A stretch of DNA of 64,000 nucleotides, from the NCBI RefSeq assembly GCF_000002425.4, contig NC_037255.1:4877477-4941476 (forward strand), read 5' to 3'. Source of the DNA: Physcomitrium patens. Taxonomy: Eukaryota > Streptophyta > Bryopsida > Funariales > Funariaceae. Shown here piece by piece: positions 45,770-58,668 of the stretch. A program made the translations under genes and the position numbers. Below the pieces are notes generated by a model. That model worked only from the letters and a program-made list of their open reading frames with translations, made no database searches and was not told where the DNA came from. The first letter of the stretch is position 1, and each line of letters begins with the position of its first letter.

Positions 45770-48354
45770 ATGGTTTCAAGTGAAGGTGAGGGTTTGAGAG
45801 TGATTAAGAAGTTTAGAGGTGATAACTTCTACCATTGGAAGATGAAAATAGAGCTTTTGCTAGCTTCATTGGATCTTTGGGATATTGTTGATGAAAGTGA
45901 AGAGCCTCCTAGTGATGATGTTGATGTCAAGGTGAAGAAAGAGTATAAACAACGTGAAAAGAAGGCTTTTGGCGTGATTGCAACAAATCTTGATGATGCC
46001 AATTTTTCACATGTAATTGCTTGCAATGGACTAGCAGAAGCATGGAAGACTCTTTACAACATCTATGAGAGTAAAAACCTTACCAATATCCTATGGACAA
46101 GGAAGAAGTTCTTAACGGTAAAGATGGAAGAAGGAGATGATCTCATGGCTCATGTCAATAAGGTAAAAGTACTTGTAAACCAACTAGCAGTTGTTGATAC
46201 ACTAGTCGATGATAGAGAAATTATGTTGACATTGCTCATGAGCCTTCTCAAGTCCTACAACTACCTCATTGTGGCATTGGATTCTATCAACATGAAAGAG
46301 CTTACCATAAATTATGTCACATCAAGACTTGCACATGAAGTAACCAAGAGGAAAAAAAAGGAGCTTCAAAGTGATGATTCGGCTCTATTCTCAAGACAAG
46401 GCAAAGATAGCTTTCCATACCAACGTGATAATTCAAAAAGCAACATAAGAAATTACTATATTTATAAAAAACTAGGTTATTTTGCTAGAAATTACTACAA
46501 GGCCAAGAGAGGAGATAGGAAAAATCCAAATAATGCTAGTAATAGTTTTGGTGGAAATGATTATGCTTTCATGACAAGTGAAGGAGCCTCTATGGCTGCC
46601 ATGTCTAAGTGGATTATAGATTCGGATGCCATAAGTACATGACACAATATAAGTATTCATTTGACACTTATGAAGCAATTCCAGCAACAAAAGTATGGTT
46701 GGGAGATAATGGTATGGTGCAAGCCATTGGAATTGGCTCCATTGTGGTGGAGATTGTGGTGAAGGACCAAATCAAGAGAATCGGATTGAAGGAAGTCTTA
46801 CCTGTGCCAAAGATGAAGAAGAACCTTCTTTCGGTGAGTAAACTTGTATCACATGGTTGTAAAGTTCAATTTGACATACATGGATGTTTTGTGAAGACAT
46901 TGAGTGGACAATATGTTGCCAAAGGCCTTAGAGATGGCAATCTCTACTTCATCAATTGTAAGAAGGTGAATGGAGTTGAAGTGGTGGCATATGCTAATTT
47001 TCCACAAAATCATGACAAGTTTGACATTTGGCATCAACGACTTGATTATTTGAATGCCAAAAGCATGAAAGAACTCCAATCTATGGTAAGTGGCTTGGAC
47101 CTTGGTCAATTCAGCCACAATGCTATGATACTTGCTTGTAAAGGTTGTATCCAAGGCAAACAACAAAAGACTTCATTTCCAAGTGGAATTGTAATATGTA
47201 CAAGCAAATTTTTGGAGATGGTTCATTTTGATGTTTGCAGACCAATGAAGACACCATCAATTAGAGGACCAAACTACTTTGTAACATTTATTGATGATTT
47301 TTCAAGAAAGATGTGGATATATATCATTAAAGTCAAGAGTGAGTATTTCTCAAGGTTTAAAGAATTCAAGGCACTTGTGAAAAAGTAATGTGAGTGTAAG
47401 ATAAAAGTATTGTGTTGGGACAATGGAGGTGATTACATGTCAAAGCATTTTGATGAATTTTTGAGAAATCAAGGCATTGCAAGACAAACCTCTACTCCTT
47501 ACACTCGACAACAAAATGAAGTTGCTGAAAGAACAAATTATATTATTGTGAAGATGGCAAGGAGTATGCTTTATATACAAAATCTTGGACATGAATATTG
47601 GGCGGAAGCTGTAGTAAATGCGGTGTACACAAAGAATAGGTGCCGTACAAGTGCACTTACATCAATGACTCCACAAGAAGCTTGGAGTGGAAAGAAACCT
47701 TGTATTTCACACATGAGGATTTTTGGATGCATTGCTTATGCAAAGGTACCAGATTGTATGAGGTCCAAACTTGATGCAAAAGATACAAAATGTGAATTTG
47801 TTGGATATTATGAAGGTATCAAAGCATATAGGCTAATGTATTTAAAAACCAAGAAGATCATCAAAAGTCGTGATGTAGAGATTTTGGAGCATAAAAGTGC
47901 TTGTGAGCGCTTGGAGATGTATCCAAGTGGGAGTAATGGTAAGTTTGTGGATACATCTTTAAATCCAGCAATGAAAGAAAAAGAAGATGATGATGATGAT
48001 ATTGAAGATGGTGGAATTTCAAATCAAGATGAAGAATCAATGAAGGTAGATCATGAGGTACCTATATATGCTAAAATTGGTAATGAAGACAATCAAGATG
48101 TTGAAGATGATGATGGTGATGAGGAGTACCAACCTTTAAGTGTGAAGAGATAAGTTTTAAGAGAAAAGAAGATTGCAAGAGCTATTGGAATGCATGAAGA
48201 TGAATCTTCATTAAGTAAAAGGAGATATCTTTTAAGAGATCAAAAACAACTTGGTGCATGGTGGAAGAACCACATCTTTTTTTAAGTAAGTGAAAAACAT
48301 GCCAATGTTGTACTCCTTGCTGATCCATTGAGTTTGTATAATGCAATGAAGTCC
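45770..48354 (+). pseudogene. K gag, protease and integrase
   Basis: Gag starts at ATG 45770 and is open for about 290 codons. Its zinc knuckle near 46455 has Tyr at all four metal positions. The protease D-S-G is broken by a 1-nt deletion near 46622. Integrase follows: H-Q-R-L and C-K-G-C zinc ligands, catalytic Asp in H-F-D-V near 47230, F-I-D-D-F-S-R near 47290, a stop at 47386, the second Asp in W-D-N-G-G near 47420 and the catalytic Glu in N-E-V-A-E near 47520. An acidic Asp/Glu-rich stretch lies at about 47980-48130. Pol is split by W1 at 48358. Confidence 0.85.
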
Positions 48355-48358
48355 ACGG

Positions 48359-49571
48359 TGTCGTGTTGTAACACGAGTATACCGTGAAAATATAAAGAAA
48401 GGGGACTTTTATTAATATTTAGTTACCTCGAATATTGGGGGCAACAACCAATTCCAGTGCAAATACTTGGAGGCCAAGGTCAGTCACCCCGTTACAATCA
48501 TTCGGGGCATACTGAAATGCTCCGTTTGATTCCAATAACGGGAGTCAGCAGAAAGGGAAAGGACGAATTCAACAACGGGTGAACCTGGTTCGAAGAGCCA
48601 ATTGGATCCAATTTCAAGACATCCAATCCAGATCTTACTACGGGCCTCTTATGTAATATGAGACCTGAATTGGTCGGGCAATCCAATGCGGTCCAATTTC
48701 AAGACATCTAATCCGGGTCCTCTTAGCCAATATGAGACCTGAATTGGTCGGGCGACTCAATGTGGTCCCGATTACGGGGCTCTGATTCCGTTTCAAGCTG
48801 TTCCGTCCTTTGTGTCATTCTGAGAATGTTGTTTTTAGTAAAAGGATCTCTTAAAGGTAAGAACGGAGGAGAGAACTTTGACGGCGGAGCCAATTTCGGA
48901 TCCAAGACGGAAGATTGAAAAAATTGAGAGGCTAGGGTTTGAAAGAGGAGAGAATTAGGGTTAAAGGAGAGGATAGGTTAAGAAATGGAGGGAAGAGAGA
49001 ATAAGTTTTTTGGGGTTTTGAAAGATCGGGGAGCTAGCTTTATACTTCGGAGTTGGAAAAAAAGATAGAGAATTGGGTTTTTTTTTCTTCATAGGATTTT
49101 GGGAAGACTGAGGCAATCGTTGCTGAAGTCAGTGTTGTAATGGTGAATCAAAATTTTTAATGAAGTAAGTTTGATTACTCTTGACTGTTTTGTGAAATCA
49201 AAATTACGTCTGTGATTGAAGAATTAAAAGGGTGTCTATAGGATTGAATATGCAGAGTGAATGAAATTTATTGGATTAATCTAACGAGACAATCAATGGA
49301 TATAAGATCGTGAGTATAAAGTGGTATCGAAGATTAGCAGTTTGGATTGTTCGGGGATCTTTGTAACGTCTAGAGACCTACCGGTTGGGGCAAAAAGGAC
49401 TTCGGCAAGCAGTCGAAGGATATCTGTATAGATTTACGGTGTATTCTTGCAGTCGTTTATATTCCAACAGTCAAAAACTAAAAGACTGCTTGAATATTGG
49501 CGAATCTCCATACTACCTTCTACAGCCAGACGCCTGTCGCGTTCTCGAGCAGGAAAGCACGTAATACGACA
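48359..49571 (+). repeat. W1 5' LTR with unique tandem duplication
   Basis: It is 85 bp longer than the 3' LTR because of a tandem repeat at 48608-48692 (85 bp) and 48693-48766 (74 bp), present once in the 3' LTR. Otherwise the two LTRs match from end to end. Confidence 0.88.
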
Positions 49572-49576
49572 TAAAG

Positions 49577-49594
49577 TGGTGAACCCGACGTGAA
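49577..49594 (+). other. W1 primer-binding site, tRNA-Trp type
   Basis: TGGTGAACCCGACGTGAA is the complement of the 3' end of plant tRNA-Trp as I recall it (ending TTCACGTCGGGTTCACCA). It starts 5 nt after the LTR. Confidence 0.8.
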
Positions 49595-49676
49595 AGCTTG
49601 AGGTGGAAGGTATTGGATTTCGTTTGATTTTAGTTTTATTTTATGGAAAACGAAAATAAAAAATTTTGAAGTATCT

Positions 49677-51331
49677 TTGGGAGGAATTTTTGGTGGGGAT
49701 TCTTCTAAAAGACAAGGTATGTATATGAATCCATCTATTTCTAGTATGTTTCAAGCCTTCTCATTATCAATGCAGCAACAGCAAAGCAATGATCAAAAGG
49801 AAGCTTTGGCAACGAAAGCATTGCAACCAGTGGTCAATAAAATTGATCAATTTGATGGAAGGAATATTTTAAGGTATTTAAGATGTTATGTTTGTGAAAT
49901 GGAATTAAATTAGGTTTTTGAGAAGAAAATGGTTGAATTATTTAGACTTGCCATGATAACAGAGATAAGAGACCATATTACATCGATTACGGATTATTAT
50001 GGGAATTCATGGGAGGTTTTTTTACATGCATTGAAAGACAAATATTTCTGAGAAGATGTTGATCGCGTTACTAAGAAGTTATTTCTGGAATGGATTGAAC
50101 GGCCCGATAAGAATTTGCAAGCAGCAGAGCTACTAAGGGAATTTGAGAGGCAGTACTCTCAATTATCGAAGGTAGAAAAATTGACATTGGAGCCGAACAA
50201 AGTTGATCTATTTCTTCAAGCTACTGATGGAGAATTGCAAGGAAATTGGAACTCCTTCTTGAAGACAAAGAAGAAGATAAAGGATTGACAACAAAGTAGA
50301 AGAACGTTGAAGATGCGGTGGAGTTGCTTACAAAAAGAGAAAGAAAGAAGGATAGGAGCAATATTCCAAAAATAGTATAAGCATCCAAAGTTCCAGTACG
50401 TACAACACCACCAACAATGCCTACAATTCAACCTTCGACATCCTTATCAAAGAAAGCAGATATGGGAATGGAAGAAATTATACGAGGAATACGAGATCTT
50501 CAAATCAAATTAGCAAGACTTGAAGAGAATACTTCTACAAACAATTCAAAGAATGTTTCAAAACAAGAATATGTACAAAGATGCATTTGGTGTGATGATG
50601 CTTCACACACTAGAAAAGATTGCAATGAATTTAATAATATGATACGGCAAGGAATTATTTGCTGAAAAGATGGGAAGATAGCATTAAAAGATAGGGAGGA
50701 TCTTCTTCAAACCAATTTTGGCAAGGGAAGAATGAGAGCATTGGTTCAAGATTACTTGAAAGAGCATGAAATAGCAGCACGAGAAAGTACAAGTTATGGT
50801 GCTAGAGTAGATGATGACCTTGGTGGAAGTACGGAAACTAGTGAGTTTTGGGCTTCTGCCATTTCTACAATGCAAGAAAGGAAATTACCTCGAGAAGCGT
50901 TATTGAGGACTGCAGCTACAATATGAAGTACAACAGGTTGGGAGGATCCTGTTGAGTCTCTTTCAATTCATGCATATATTCCTAAGAGCCAACATGAAGC
51001 TTAGATGGAAGAAAAGAGACGAGGAAATTTGGATGATACGAGAGAAGGAAATTCTTCTAAGAGACAAACTCGAGGAGACAAGGCTCAGGAGGCAGCTTCA
51101 CAAGAATTACTTGTAAAGGATACCTCAGCATCATTGGGAGAAAAAACAAAGGAGACAAAAGATAAGGGCAAATCAATTGCTTATAAGCTACTTTCTGACA
51201 TTGAAGCGGCAACAAATTTGAAAGGGGTGTTGGAAGAACGTATATTAAACGCTAAGGTAGAATTCACATTGAAAGAAGTCTTGAGTTTCATGATGTTATC
51301 ATTGACAGCATTAACCGAAAGAGGCAATTAA
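49677..51331 (+). pseudogene. gag: W1 gag
   Basis: Open pieces lie at 49677-49913, 50417-50665, 50732-50926 and 51005-51331, in two frames. The F-D-G-R-N-I block is near 49850, capsid-like region to about 50280, and zinc knuckle C-I-W-C-x4-H-x4-C near 50583. The last piece ends at TAA 51329-51331, overlapping the ATG of pol. Stops at several sites are of the CAA to TAA or TGG to TGA type. Confidence 0.8.
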
Positions 51332-54300
51332 TGGACGAAACTGGAATGAGTCATGCTATTGATGCAAGAATATATAAAGATGAAGAAGAGGTTGATATTG
51401 GTTACAAGCAACCAACAAATGAAAAGAATGGGTATAATCAACGAGTACGTTTTGAAGATTATAGTGATAAAGAAATGGAAGCTTTGAGCCATTATACTCG
51501 AAAGCATTGGACAAGGGCAACTACTGAGGTATTGGTGAAAGTAGGAGATATAGAAGAACCAATTGTTGCTTTAGTCGACCATGGTTTTGAAATAAATCTC
51601 ATGTCTAAAGATCTTTATAAGAAGCAAAAATGGCCAATTGATATGGAACATGGATGGACAATACGAGCAGCTAATAACACATGGGGCGAATTATATGGAG
51701 CTTGTCCAGATGTCAAAATTCGGATTGAGGATGTTGCAATGAAGCAAAATTTCTTTATTCAAGATACAACATCTTATCCGTTGATTTTAGAACAACCTTA
51801 TATTACGGCAACACGGATGGAAATAAAAGTACTTGATGATGGTTCTGTTTATGCAAGGGTACATAGCAAAGATGGAAAGAAAGCTGTACAATTTCTAACA
51901 GTACCTTCTAACCATGAACGGAATCGAGATAAGTTGAAGGAGAAACCATTGCCAAAGATTGTTGAAGGATTTAAGGATTTTGGGGAGGTACCACTGTAAA
52001 GCGAGATTATGGAGGTACAAAAGAGGAGGTACTCTCGCGAGATGAAGGTGCCTTTGATTCGAGTTTTATTGGTATTTTGGAGAATGGAAATATTATGTAT
52101 AAGAAATTTAATGCTTTTAAAAGAAAAGAAAGAAATAGATTATATAATATTGAAGGAGAATTATGCAAGTTAAGTACATTGCAAGATGATGAGAGGATTT
52201 TAGATGTTTATGAAGAAAATGGACTAGAAGATTCATTGGAATTGATTACATATATTGGGTTAGGAAATAATGATAAGATTGTTGAGATTCATTCAAGAGA
52301 GGTTTATACCATACTTGAATCTTTTCAAGCACCAGAAGTCACTGTAGAGACGAGATATAAAATGGCAGATAAGAAGGTAAAGCCTGTTGCCGAACCATTG
52401 CCAAAAGATTCTAAAGAACAAATGGATGAAGCATCAAAAGAAGCAAGTTTAAGAGATCCAATGAGTATTGGACATTAGTTTACTAAAGAGACTTTTGAAG
52501 AATTGAAGATTGGTTCTGATGGTTCTTTATTGCCGGAGGAAATTACTTGCTTCAAAAAGATATTGGCTAAACAAGGTAGATCGTTTGCCTTCGAATTTTA
52601 TGAAATTGGGTGTGTGGATCCGAATATTATAACACCTATGGTTATCTTCACTGTATCGCATATACCTTGGAATCTAAGACCGATTCTAGTATCGAGGGTA
52701 CATTTATCTAAATTGGTGGAACTATTAAAAGAAAAGATGAAGATGAAAATATAAGAACCCTCTTTTGCACCGTATTCTAGTCGATAATTTATGATACCTA
52801 AGAAGAACGGGTCACTACGGTTTATTCAAGATATGCAACCGATGAATGCAATAACTGTCAGGAATGTAGGAATTGGACCTATTGTGGATGAATTTGCTAA
52901 GGCGTTTGTTGGAAGGGCGATCTATTCAATGAGTGACTTATATTTAGGTTATGATCAATTTCAACTTGCCGAAAAAAGTAGAGATATGACAACAATGAGG
53001 ACACCACTTGGATTGGTTACAATGTGCACTCTTCCTCAAGGCGCAACCAACTCAGTTGTGCATATGATGAATGGGATGAATAAGGTATTGAGAGATTTTA
53101 TTCCGGAAAAGACTATGCTTTTTCTGGATGATGTTCCTATAAAAGGGTGCAGAGAAGGAGACAAGGATGAAACTTTAGATACGAGGGGGTGTCGCAAATA
53201 TGTTGTTGATCATATACAAGATTGTAAAAAGATTTTAACTCGGCTTGGAGAAGTTCATCTTACATTATCAGGTATGAAGTCCATATTTGGAGTACGAGAT
53301 GTTGTGATTGTTGGACATTTATGTGGATCTTACGGAAGAAAACCTGATCCGACTAAAGTTGATGCAATTGGAAGGATGAAAGAAGATTGTGATTCTTTAA
53401 CAGAGATTCGCAGGTTTTTAGGTGCATGTGTATTTTATCGAATCTGGATCCCTCATTATGCTCAAATAGCAGATCCATTATATGAACTGTTACGCAAGGG
53501 CTACTGATTTAAATAGAAAGAAAGGCATATTCATGCAATGCAAAGATTGAAGAAATTATTGTTGTCACCTCCAATATTGAGGAAGGTTGATTATAAGTAC
53601 AATAGACTAGTGATTCTTACTATGGACGCTAGTCCAATTGCCATTGGATGGGCTGTGGATCAAGATGATTCCAATGAGAATAGATTTGCAATTCGATTTG
53701 GAGCTAAATTGTTAAGTATTCGTTAGCGTGCATATTCGTAAGTCAAAAGAGAACTTTGGGGAGTTGTTTCGGCTATGAAAGCTGAAAAGGACTATTTGAT
53801 TGGGGCAATAGTAGTAATTGAAACAGATTGCTTGCCATTGCTTGGAATGATTATTAACTGTTCAACACCAGATATTGCAATGTTGAGATGGGTTGCTTAT
53901 ATCAAGTCACTAAATTTAGAATTTAAGCATGTTACTGGGAAGGATAATTTAGTAGCAGACATGCTATCTCGAGCAAGATACGAGAGGGAGGACGAAATAG
54001 TTGAAGACATTGATGACGTCGGATTGAAATTCTATTCAATATCAAATATCAACAGGGAGGACAAGCTATTTCTTGAAGAATCTTATGAAGGAGAATTATT
54101 GGATATTGGTCATTACTTGAATATCTTGACTAAGCAAGGGAATTGATCTACAGAAAAATTCAAACAAATAAGAAAAAAAGCATATGGATTTTTACTTCAA
54201 GATAGATTCTTATGGAAGAGATCGAAGAAAGGAATTGGGATGCCACAATGAGTGATAGGCAAAAAGGAAGAAAAACTAAAATTATTAAAAGAGTTTCATG

Positions 54301-55458
54301 ATAGTTTATGGGCAAGGCATAGAGGAATCTAGGCTACTTTTGCTAAACTCAAGGAATGATATTGGTGGAAAAATATGTATCGAGATGTGCTCTCATTTGT
54401 AGAGTCATGTGAAATCTGTCAATTGTATTCTAATATCCGACATCGAGATAGTCTTCATCCTACATATCCTCTGGCTATTCATTTTAAATGAGTTGTTGAT
54501 TTGGTTATTATACCAGTTGGGTTATGGCAGATGAGATATTTGGTTTTAGCTCGTGAAGATTTATCAAATCAAGTAGAAGGAAGAGCATTGAGGATAAAAT
54601 CTACAGAGGAGATTTGTAGGTTTTTGCTTGAAGATGTCATTTGCCGCTACGGATGCGTAGGAAAAATCACTGCAGATCGTGGAGAATTAAATGCACAAGA
54701 AGCTCGTAAGTTCTTTGAAAGATGTGGAGTTAAACTATCATTGACTACTGCTTATAATCCTGAAGAGAATGCAAAAAGTGAATGTGGTCACCCACCGATT
54801 ATGAAAGGATTAGTTAAAGCTTGTAATAGAAAAGTTAAAGAGTGGCCACGGCTTTTGTCATTTGCATTATGGGCTGATCGAACAACATATAGTTCAGTGA
54901 CAGGATATATGCCAATAGAACTTATGACATGTCGAAAACCAATTATGTCGATTGAAGAAAAGGTACTTACTTGGAATATGCTACCATGGGAAGATGGATT
55001 GACAAGAGAAGAACTTCTCGCTGTTAGGATTCAACAATTGGAGCAAAGATCGGAAGATGTGCAAATAGCATTGAAAAGGTTAAAAAGAGCAAGGTTACAA
55101 AACAAGGCGCGATTCGATAAGCAACATCGATTGAAACCTAAAGCAATCGAGGAAGGTGACTGGGTACTTGTTTATGACAATAGTCTGGATAATCAACATA
55201 GTTCTTTGCAGAAATTTGGATCATATGTAGTAACAACTGTTCATGATAATATGACTTACTCATTACGGGAGTTAGATGGTACAAAATTGAAAATACCAAT
55301 TGCAGGGAAGCGAGTAAAAATATTTAAATGAAGACACGCGGAGATGAATATGGAAGGCCTTAATGAAGGTATAGAGATTCTGCAACAAGAAGATGAAAGT
55401 GATTTGGATAATGAAGGTGACAAAGACAAACAGGACAAAGACGTAGAGAATATATTCT
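51331..55458 (+). pseudogene. pol: W1 pol: protease, RT, RNase H, integrase
   Basis: It starts at ATG 51331, overlapping the gag TAA. The protease (about 51530-51840) has D-H-G at the catalytic site. A frameshift lies near 52010. Reverse transcriptase is at 52791-53507, with P-K-K-N-G-S-L-R-F, Q-D-M-Q-P-M-N and the F-L-D-D active site near 53128. RNase H is at 53538-54146 with M-D-A-S. Integrase is at about 54290-55320, with zinc ligands around 54300-54420, D-L-V near 54496, the second Asp in A-D-R-G near 54676 and the K-S-E block near 54774. A TGA at 55329 (CGA type) truncates a 40-codon acidic tail. Other stops are at 53505 and 53725. Confidence 0.85.
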
Positions 55459-55510
55459 AAATCAAACAGCAATTGGATAAATTGGTGCATAACATAGGAT
55501 GCACATGTTC

Positions 55511-55522
55511 AGAGGGAGTGGA
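55511..55522 (+). other. W1 polypurine tract
   Basis: AGAGGGAGTGGA directly precedes the 3' LTR. Confidence 0.75.
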
Positions 55523-56650
55523 TGTCATGTTGTAATACGAGTATACTGTGAAAATATAAAGAAAGGGGACTTTTTCTAATGTTCAGTTATCTCGAATATT
55601 GGGAGCAACGACCAATTCCAGTACAAATACTGAGAGGTCAAATTTAGTCACCACGTTAGAGTCAATCGGGGCATACTGAAATGCTTCATTGGATTCCAAT
55701 AATGGGAGTCAGCAGGAAGAGAAAGGACCAATTCAACGATGGGTGAACCTAGTTCGAAGAGCCAATTGGATCCAATTTCAAGACATCCAATCCGGGTCCT
55801 CTTAGCCAATATGAGACCTGAATTGGTCGGGCGACTCAATGTGGTCCCGATTACGGGGATTCCGATTCTGTTTCAGGCTGTTCCGTCCTTTGTGTCATTC
55901 CGGGAACGTTGTTTTTGGTAAAAGGATCTCTTAAAGGTAAGAACGGATGAGAGAACTCTGACGGCGGAGCCAATTTTGGATCCAAGATGGAAGATTGAAG
56001 AAATTGAGAGGCTAGGGTTTAAAAGAAGGGAGAATTAGGGTTAAAGGGGAGGATAGATTAAGAAATGGGGAGGGAGAGAATAAGTTTTTTGGAGTTTTGA
56101 AGGATCGGGGAGCTAGCTTCATGCTTCGGAGCGGGGAAAAAAGACAGAGAATTGGTTTTTTTTTTTCTTCATAGGATTTTGGGAAGACTAAGGCAATCGT
56201 TGCTGAAGTCAATGTTGTAATGGTGAATCGGGATTTTTAATGAAGTGGATTTGATTACTCTTGATTGTTTTGTGAAATCGAAGTTACGTCTATGATTGAA
56301 GAATTAAAAGGGTGTCTATAGGATTGAGTATGCAGAGTGAATGAAATTTATTGGGTTAATCTAACGAGACAGTCAGTGGATACAAGATCGTGAGTATAAA
56401 GCGATATCAAAGATAAGCAGTTTGGGTTGTTCGGGGTTCTCTGTAACATCTAGAGATCACCTGCTGGGGCAAAAAGGACTTCGGCGAGCAGTCGAAGGGC
56501 ATCCGTATAGATTTACAGTGTATTCTTGCAGTCGTTTATATTCCAACAGTCAAAAACCGATAGACTGCTTGAATATTGGCGAATCTCCATACTACCTTCT
56601 ACAGCCAGACGCCCGACGCATTCTCGAGCAGGAAATCACGTAATACGATA
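55523..56650 (+). repeat. W1 3' LTR
   Basis: It starts TGTCATGTTG and ends ACGATA (ACGACA in the 5' LTR). It holds one copy of the unit duplicated in the 5' LTR. Confidence 0.88.
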
Positions 56651-58176
56651 ATGGATGTGTTGAAGTGGGAGAATACCATAGAAGAAGAATACAAATCACT
56701 CATGGACAATAGAACATGGGAATTGACTCAACTTCCACTAAATTGATCTTCAATTGGTTGTAAATGGGTATTTAGAATCAAAAAGGATGCAATGGATAAT
56801 ATTGTGTGATACAAGGCTAGGTTGGTTGCCAAAGGATATTCACAAGTTGCTGGAGTTGATTTCAATGAGACATTTGCTCATGTAGCCAAATTCACCACCA
56901 TTAGAACTATTGTGGCAATTGGGGCAACTATGGACTTAGAGATGCATCAAATGATGTGAAGACGGCTTTCTTGAATGGAAAGTTGAAAAAAGACATTTAC
57001 ATGGATCAATCTCAAGGATTTGGTGAAGATGGCAAACAAGACCTTGTTTGTAAGTTGAAGAAATTCTTGTTTGGACTGAAACAATCTTTAAAGACATGGT
57101 ACCAACATATTGATACATTCTTTCTGAATGAAGGGTTTGTAAGAAGTGAAGTTGTCATTTATTGTATGTGATGCAATCAAATGAGTTTATATTGATTATC
57201 ATCCTCTATGTTGATGATTTGATCATCTCAACTAATGCTTATGAAGATGATGGATTGGTTGAAGATACAGTTAAAAAAAGAATATGAGATGAGTAATTTG
57301 AGAGAGCTTCACTATTGTTTAAGAATGGAGTTTGTGAGAGATCATGCTAAGAAGACCATTACAATGAGTCAAAGTAAGTACATTGAAGAGGTATTGAAAT
57401 GATTCAACATGGAGGAGTGTAAGCCTATTGGAACACCTTTGGAGGCCAATTTGAAGTTGATGAAGCTCATGAAAGAAGAGTTTACTGAAGTTGAAGGACA
57501 AATACAAGGTATTCTATACAATGCAGTAGTGGGCTCACTAATGTATGCAATGGTTGGCACAAGGGCGGATCTTGCATATGCGGTGAGTATTGTGAGTCAA
57601 CACATGTCAAAGGCTGGATCAATCTATTAGGCAACCATCAAAAGGATCATGAGGTACTTAAAAGGTACTTTAAACTTCAAATTATATCTTAGAGGTGATA
57701 ACATTACTATGCATGATTATTGTGATGTGGATTGGGCTGGAGATGTAAATGATAGAAGGTCAACAACGGGATATATATTCTTTGTTGGAGTAGGAGCAAT
57801 TTCATGGAATTATAAAAGACAACTAATAATTATAAGGTCAACAATAGAGGCGGAGTACATGACAGTAAGCCATAGTACAATGGAGGCAATATGGCTAAGA
57901 CAACTTTTAGAAGACATTGGAGATGTACAAATAGAAGTGACTCCAATGAAGTGTGACAACCAAGGATGTCTTGCATGTGTAAAGAATCCAAAGCATCATT
58001 CAAAGACCAAGCACATTGACATTCAACATCACTTCATAAGAGAAAAGATTGAAATGAGAGTGATTGATATGAAGTATTGTGCAACAGAAGACATGCTTAC
58101 TGATTTGTTGACAAAGGCATTAGTAAAGGATAGACATCATATGGTGACAAAGGCATTAGGATTAAAAGTCTTTTGA
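56651..58176 (+). pseudogene. K reverse transcriptase and RNase H
   Basis: This continues K pol after W1. Reverse transcriptase begins with the W-E-N-T-I-E-E-E-Y-K-S-L block, includes [11 protein letters not shown] near 56810 and the Y-V-D-D active site near 57210. A frameshift near 56950 and several stops break it. RNase H is open at 57649-58176, with C-D-V-D-W-A-G-D, the S-T-I-E-A-E-Y block and the H-I-D-I-Q-H-H-F tail typical of copia elements. It ends 18 nt before the 3' LTR. Confidence 0.88.
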
Positions 58177-58183
58177 CCAATAG

Positions 58184-58194
58184 CAAAGTGGGAG
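58184..58194 (+). other. K polypurine tract
   Basis: CAAAGTGGGAG lies directly before the 3' LTR. Confidence 0.8.
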
Positions 58195-58663
58195 TGTTGA
58201 AGTAAAAGTGAAAGTAGAATAAATTATCTTGTGGAGGATATTACCTAAGATAAGTTGCTAATGGTCAAAAGATTAACTCTTGGTGTATAAAAAGAGCATT
58301 CTTTGGATATAAGATGAGGTCAAGGACCAAAAGTCAAAGCCAAGAGGATAAAGTATGAACTAAGAAATATCCATAAATAATATAAGAATATTTAATGTTT
58401 GGCATAGGAGACCTTTGTGGTTAGTAAGATACCAAAGGATCCAAGGACCATAGGATACCCTCGAGATATGTTAGATATCAAAGGATCCTAGGACCAAGGA
58501 TCATGTGTGAAAAAATCTATGAGTGGAAGTTGTCTTATAGGGCAGCAACCACAACCTATAAGTATTGGGTATTGGAAGTGAGAGACATCTGACTCCATAC
58601 TCTCTTTGTGTACAACCTTGTTGATGCTATGTGTTGTCACTTCAAAGTTCTATTCCTTCAATA
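58195..58663 (+). repeat. K 3' LTR
   Basis: It is 469 bp, from TGTTGAAGTAAAAG to TTCAATA (a decayed TTCAACA). It is followed by the TATAT target duplication and then by gag sequence of W2. Confidence 0.88.
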
Positions 58664-58668
58664 TATAT

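Larger units (their letters stand above)
48359..56650 (+). mobile_element. W1: complete Ty3 element of the W family
   Basis: It is 8292 bp, in plus orientation, within pol of K. LTRs are 1213 and 1128 bp with ends TGTCGT and ACGACA. The flanks ACGG (48355-48358) and ATGG (56651-56654) look like a target duplication with one change. The reading frame of K rejoins across it. The internal region has gag, protease, reverse transcriptase, RNase H and integrase. No chromodomain is visible. Similar polyproteins are known to me from basidiomycetes and bryophytes. Frames are broken by stops and a few frameshifts. Confidence 0.88.
32276..58663 (+). mobile_element. K: Ty1/copia element, composite, interrupted by D1/B and W1
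   Basis: The target duplication TATAT is at 32271-32275 and 58664-58668. Each LTR is 469 bp when D1 is removed from the left one. The internal region (45213-58194 minus W1) encodes gag, protease, integrase, reverse transcriptase and RNase H in copia order. The element sits inside gag of W2. D1 (with B) is inserted in its 5' LTR and W1 in pol between integrase and reverse transcriptase. The LTRs differ at roughly a tenth of positions by eye, so it is older than its two insertions. Confidence 0.9.
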
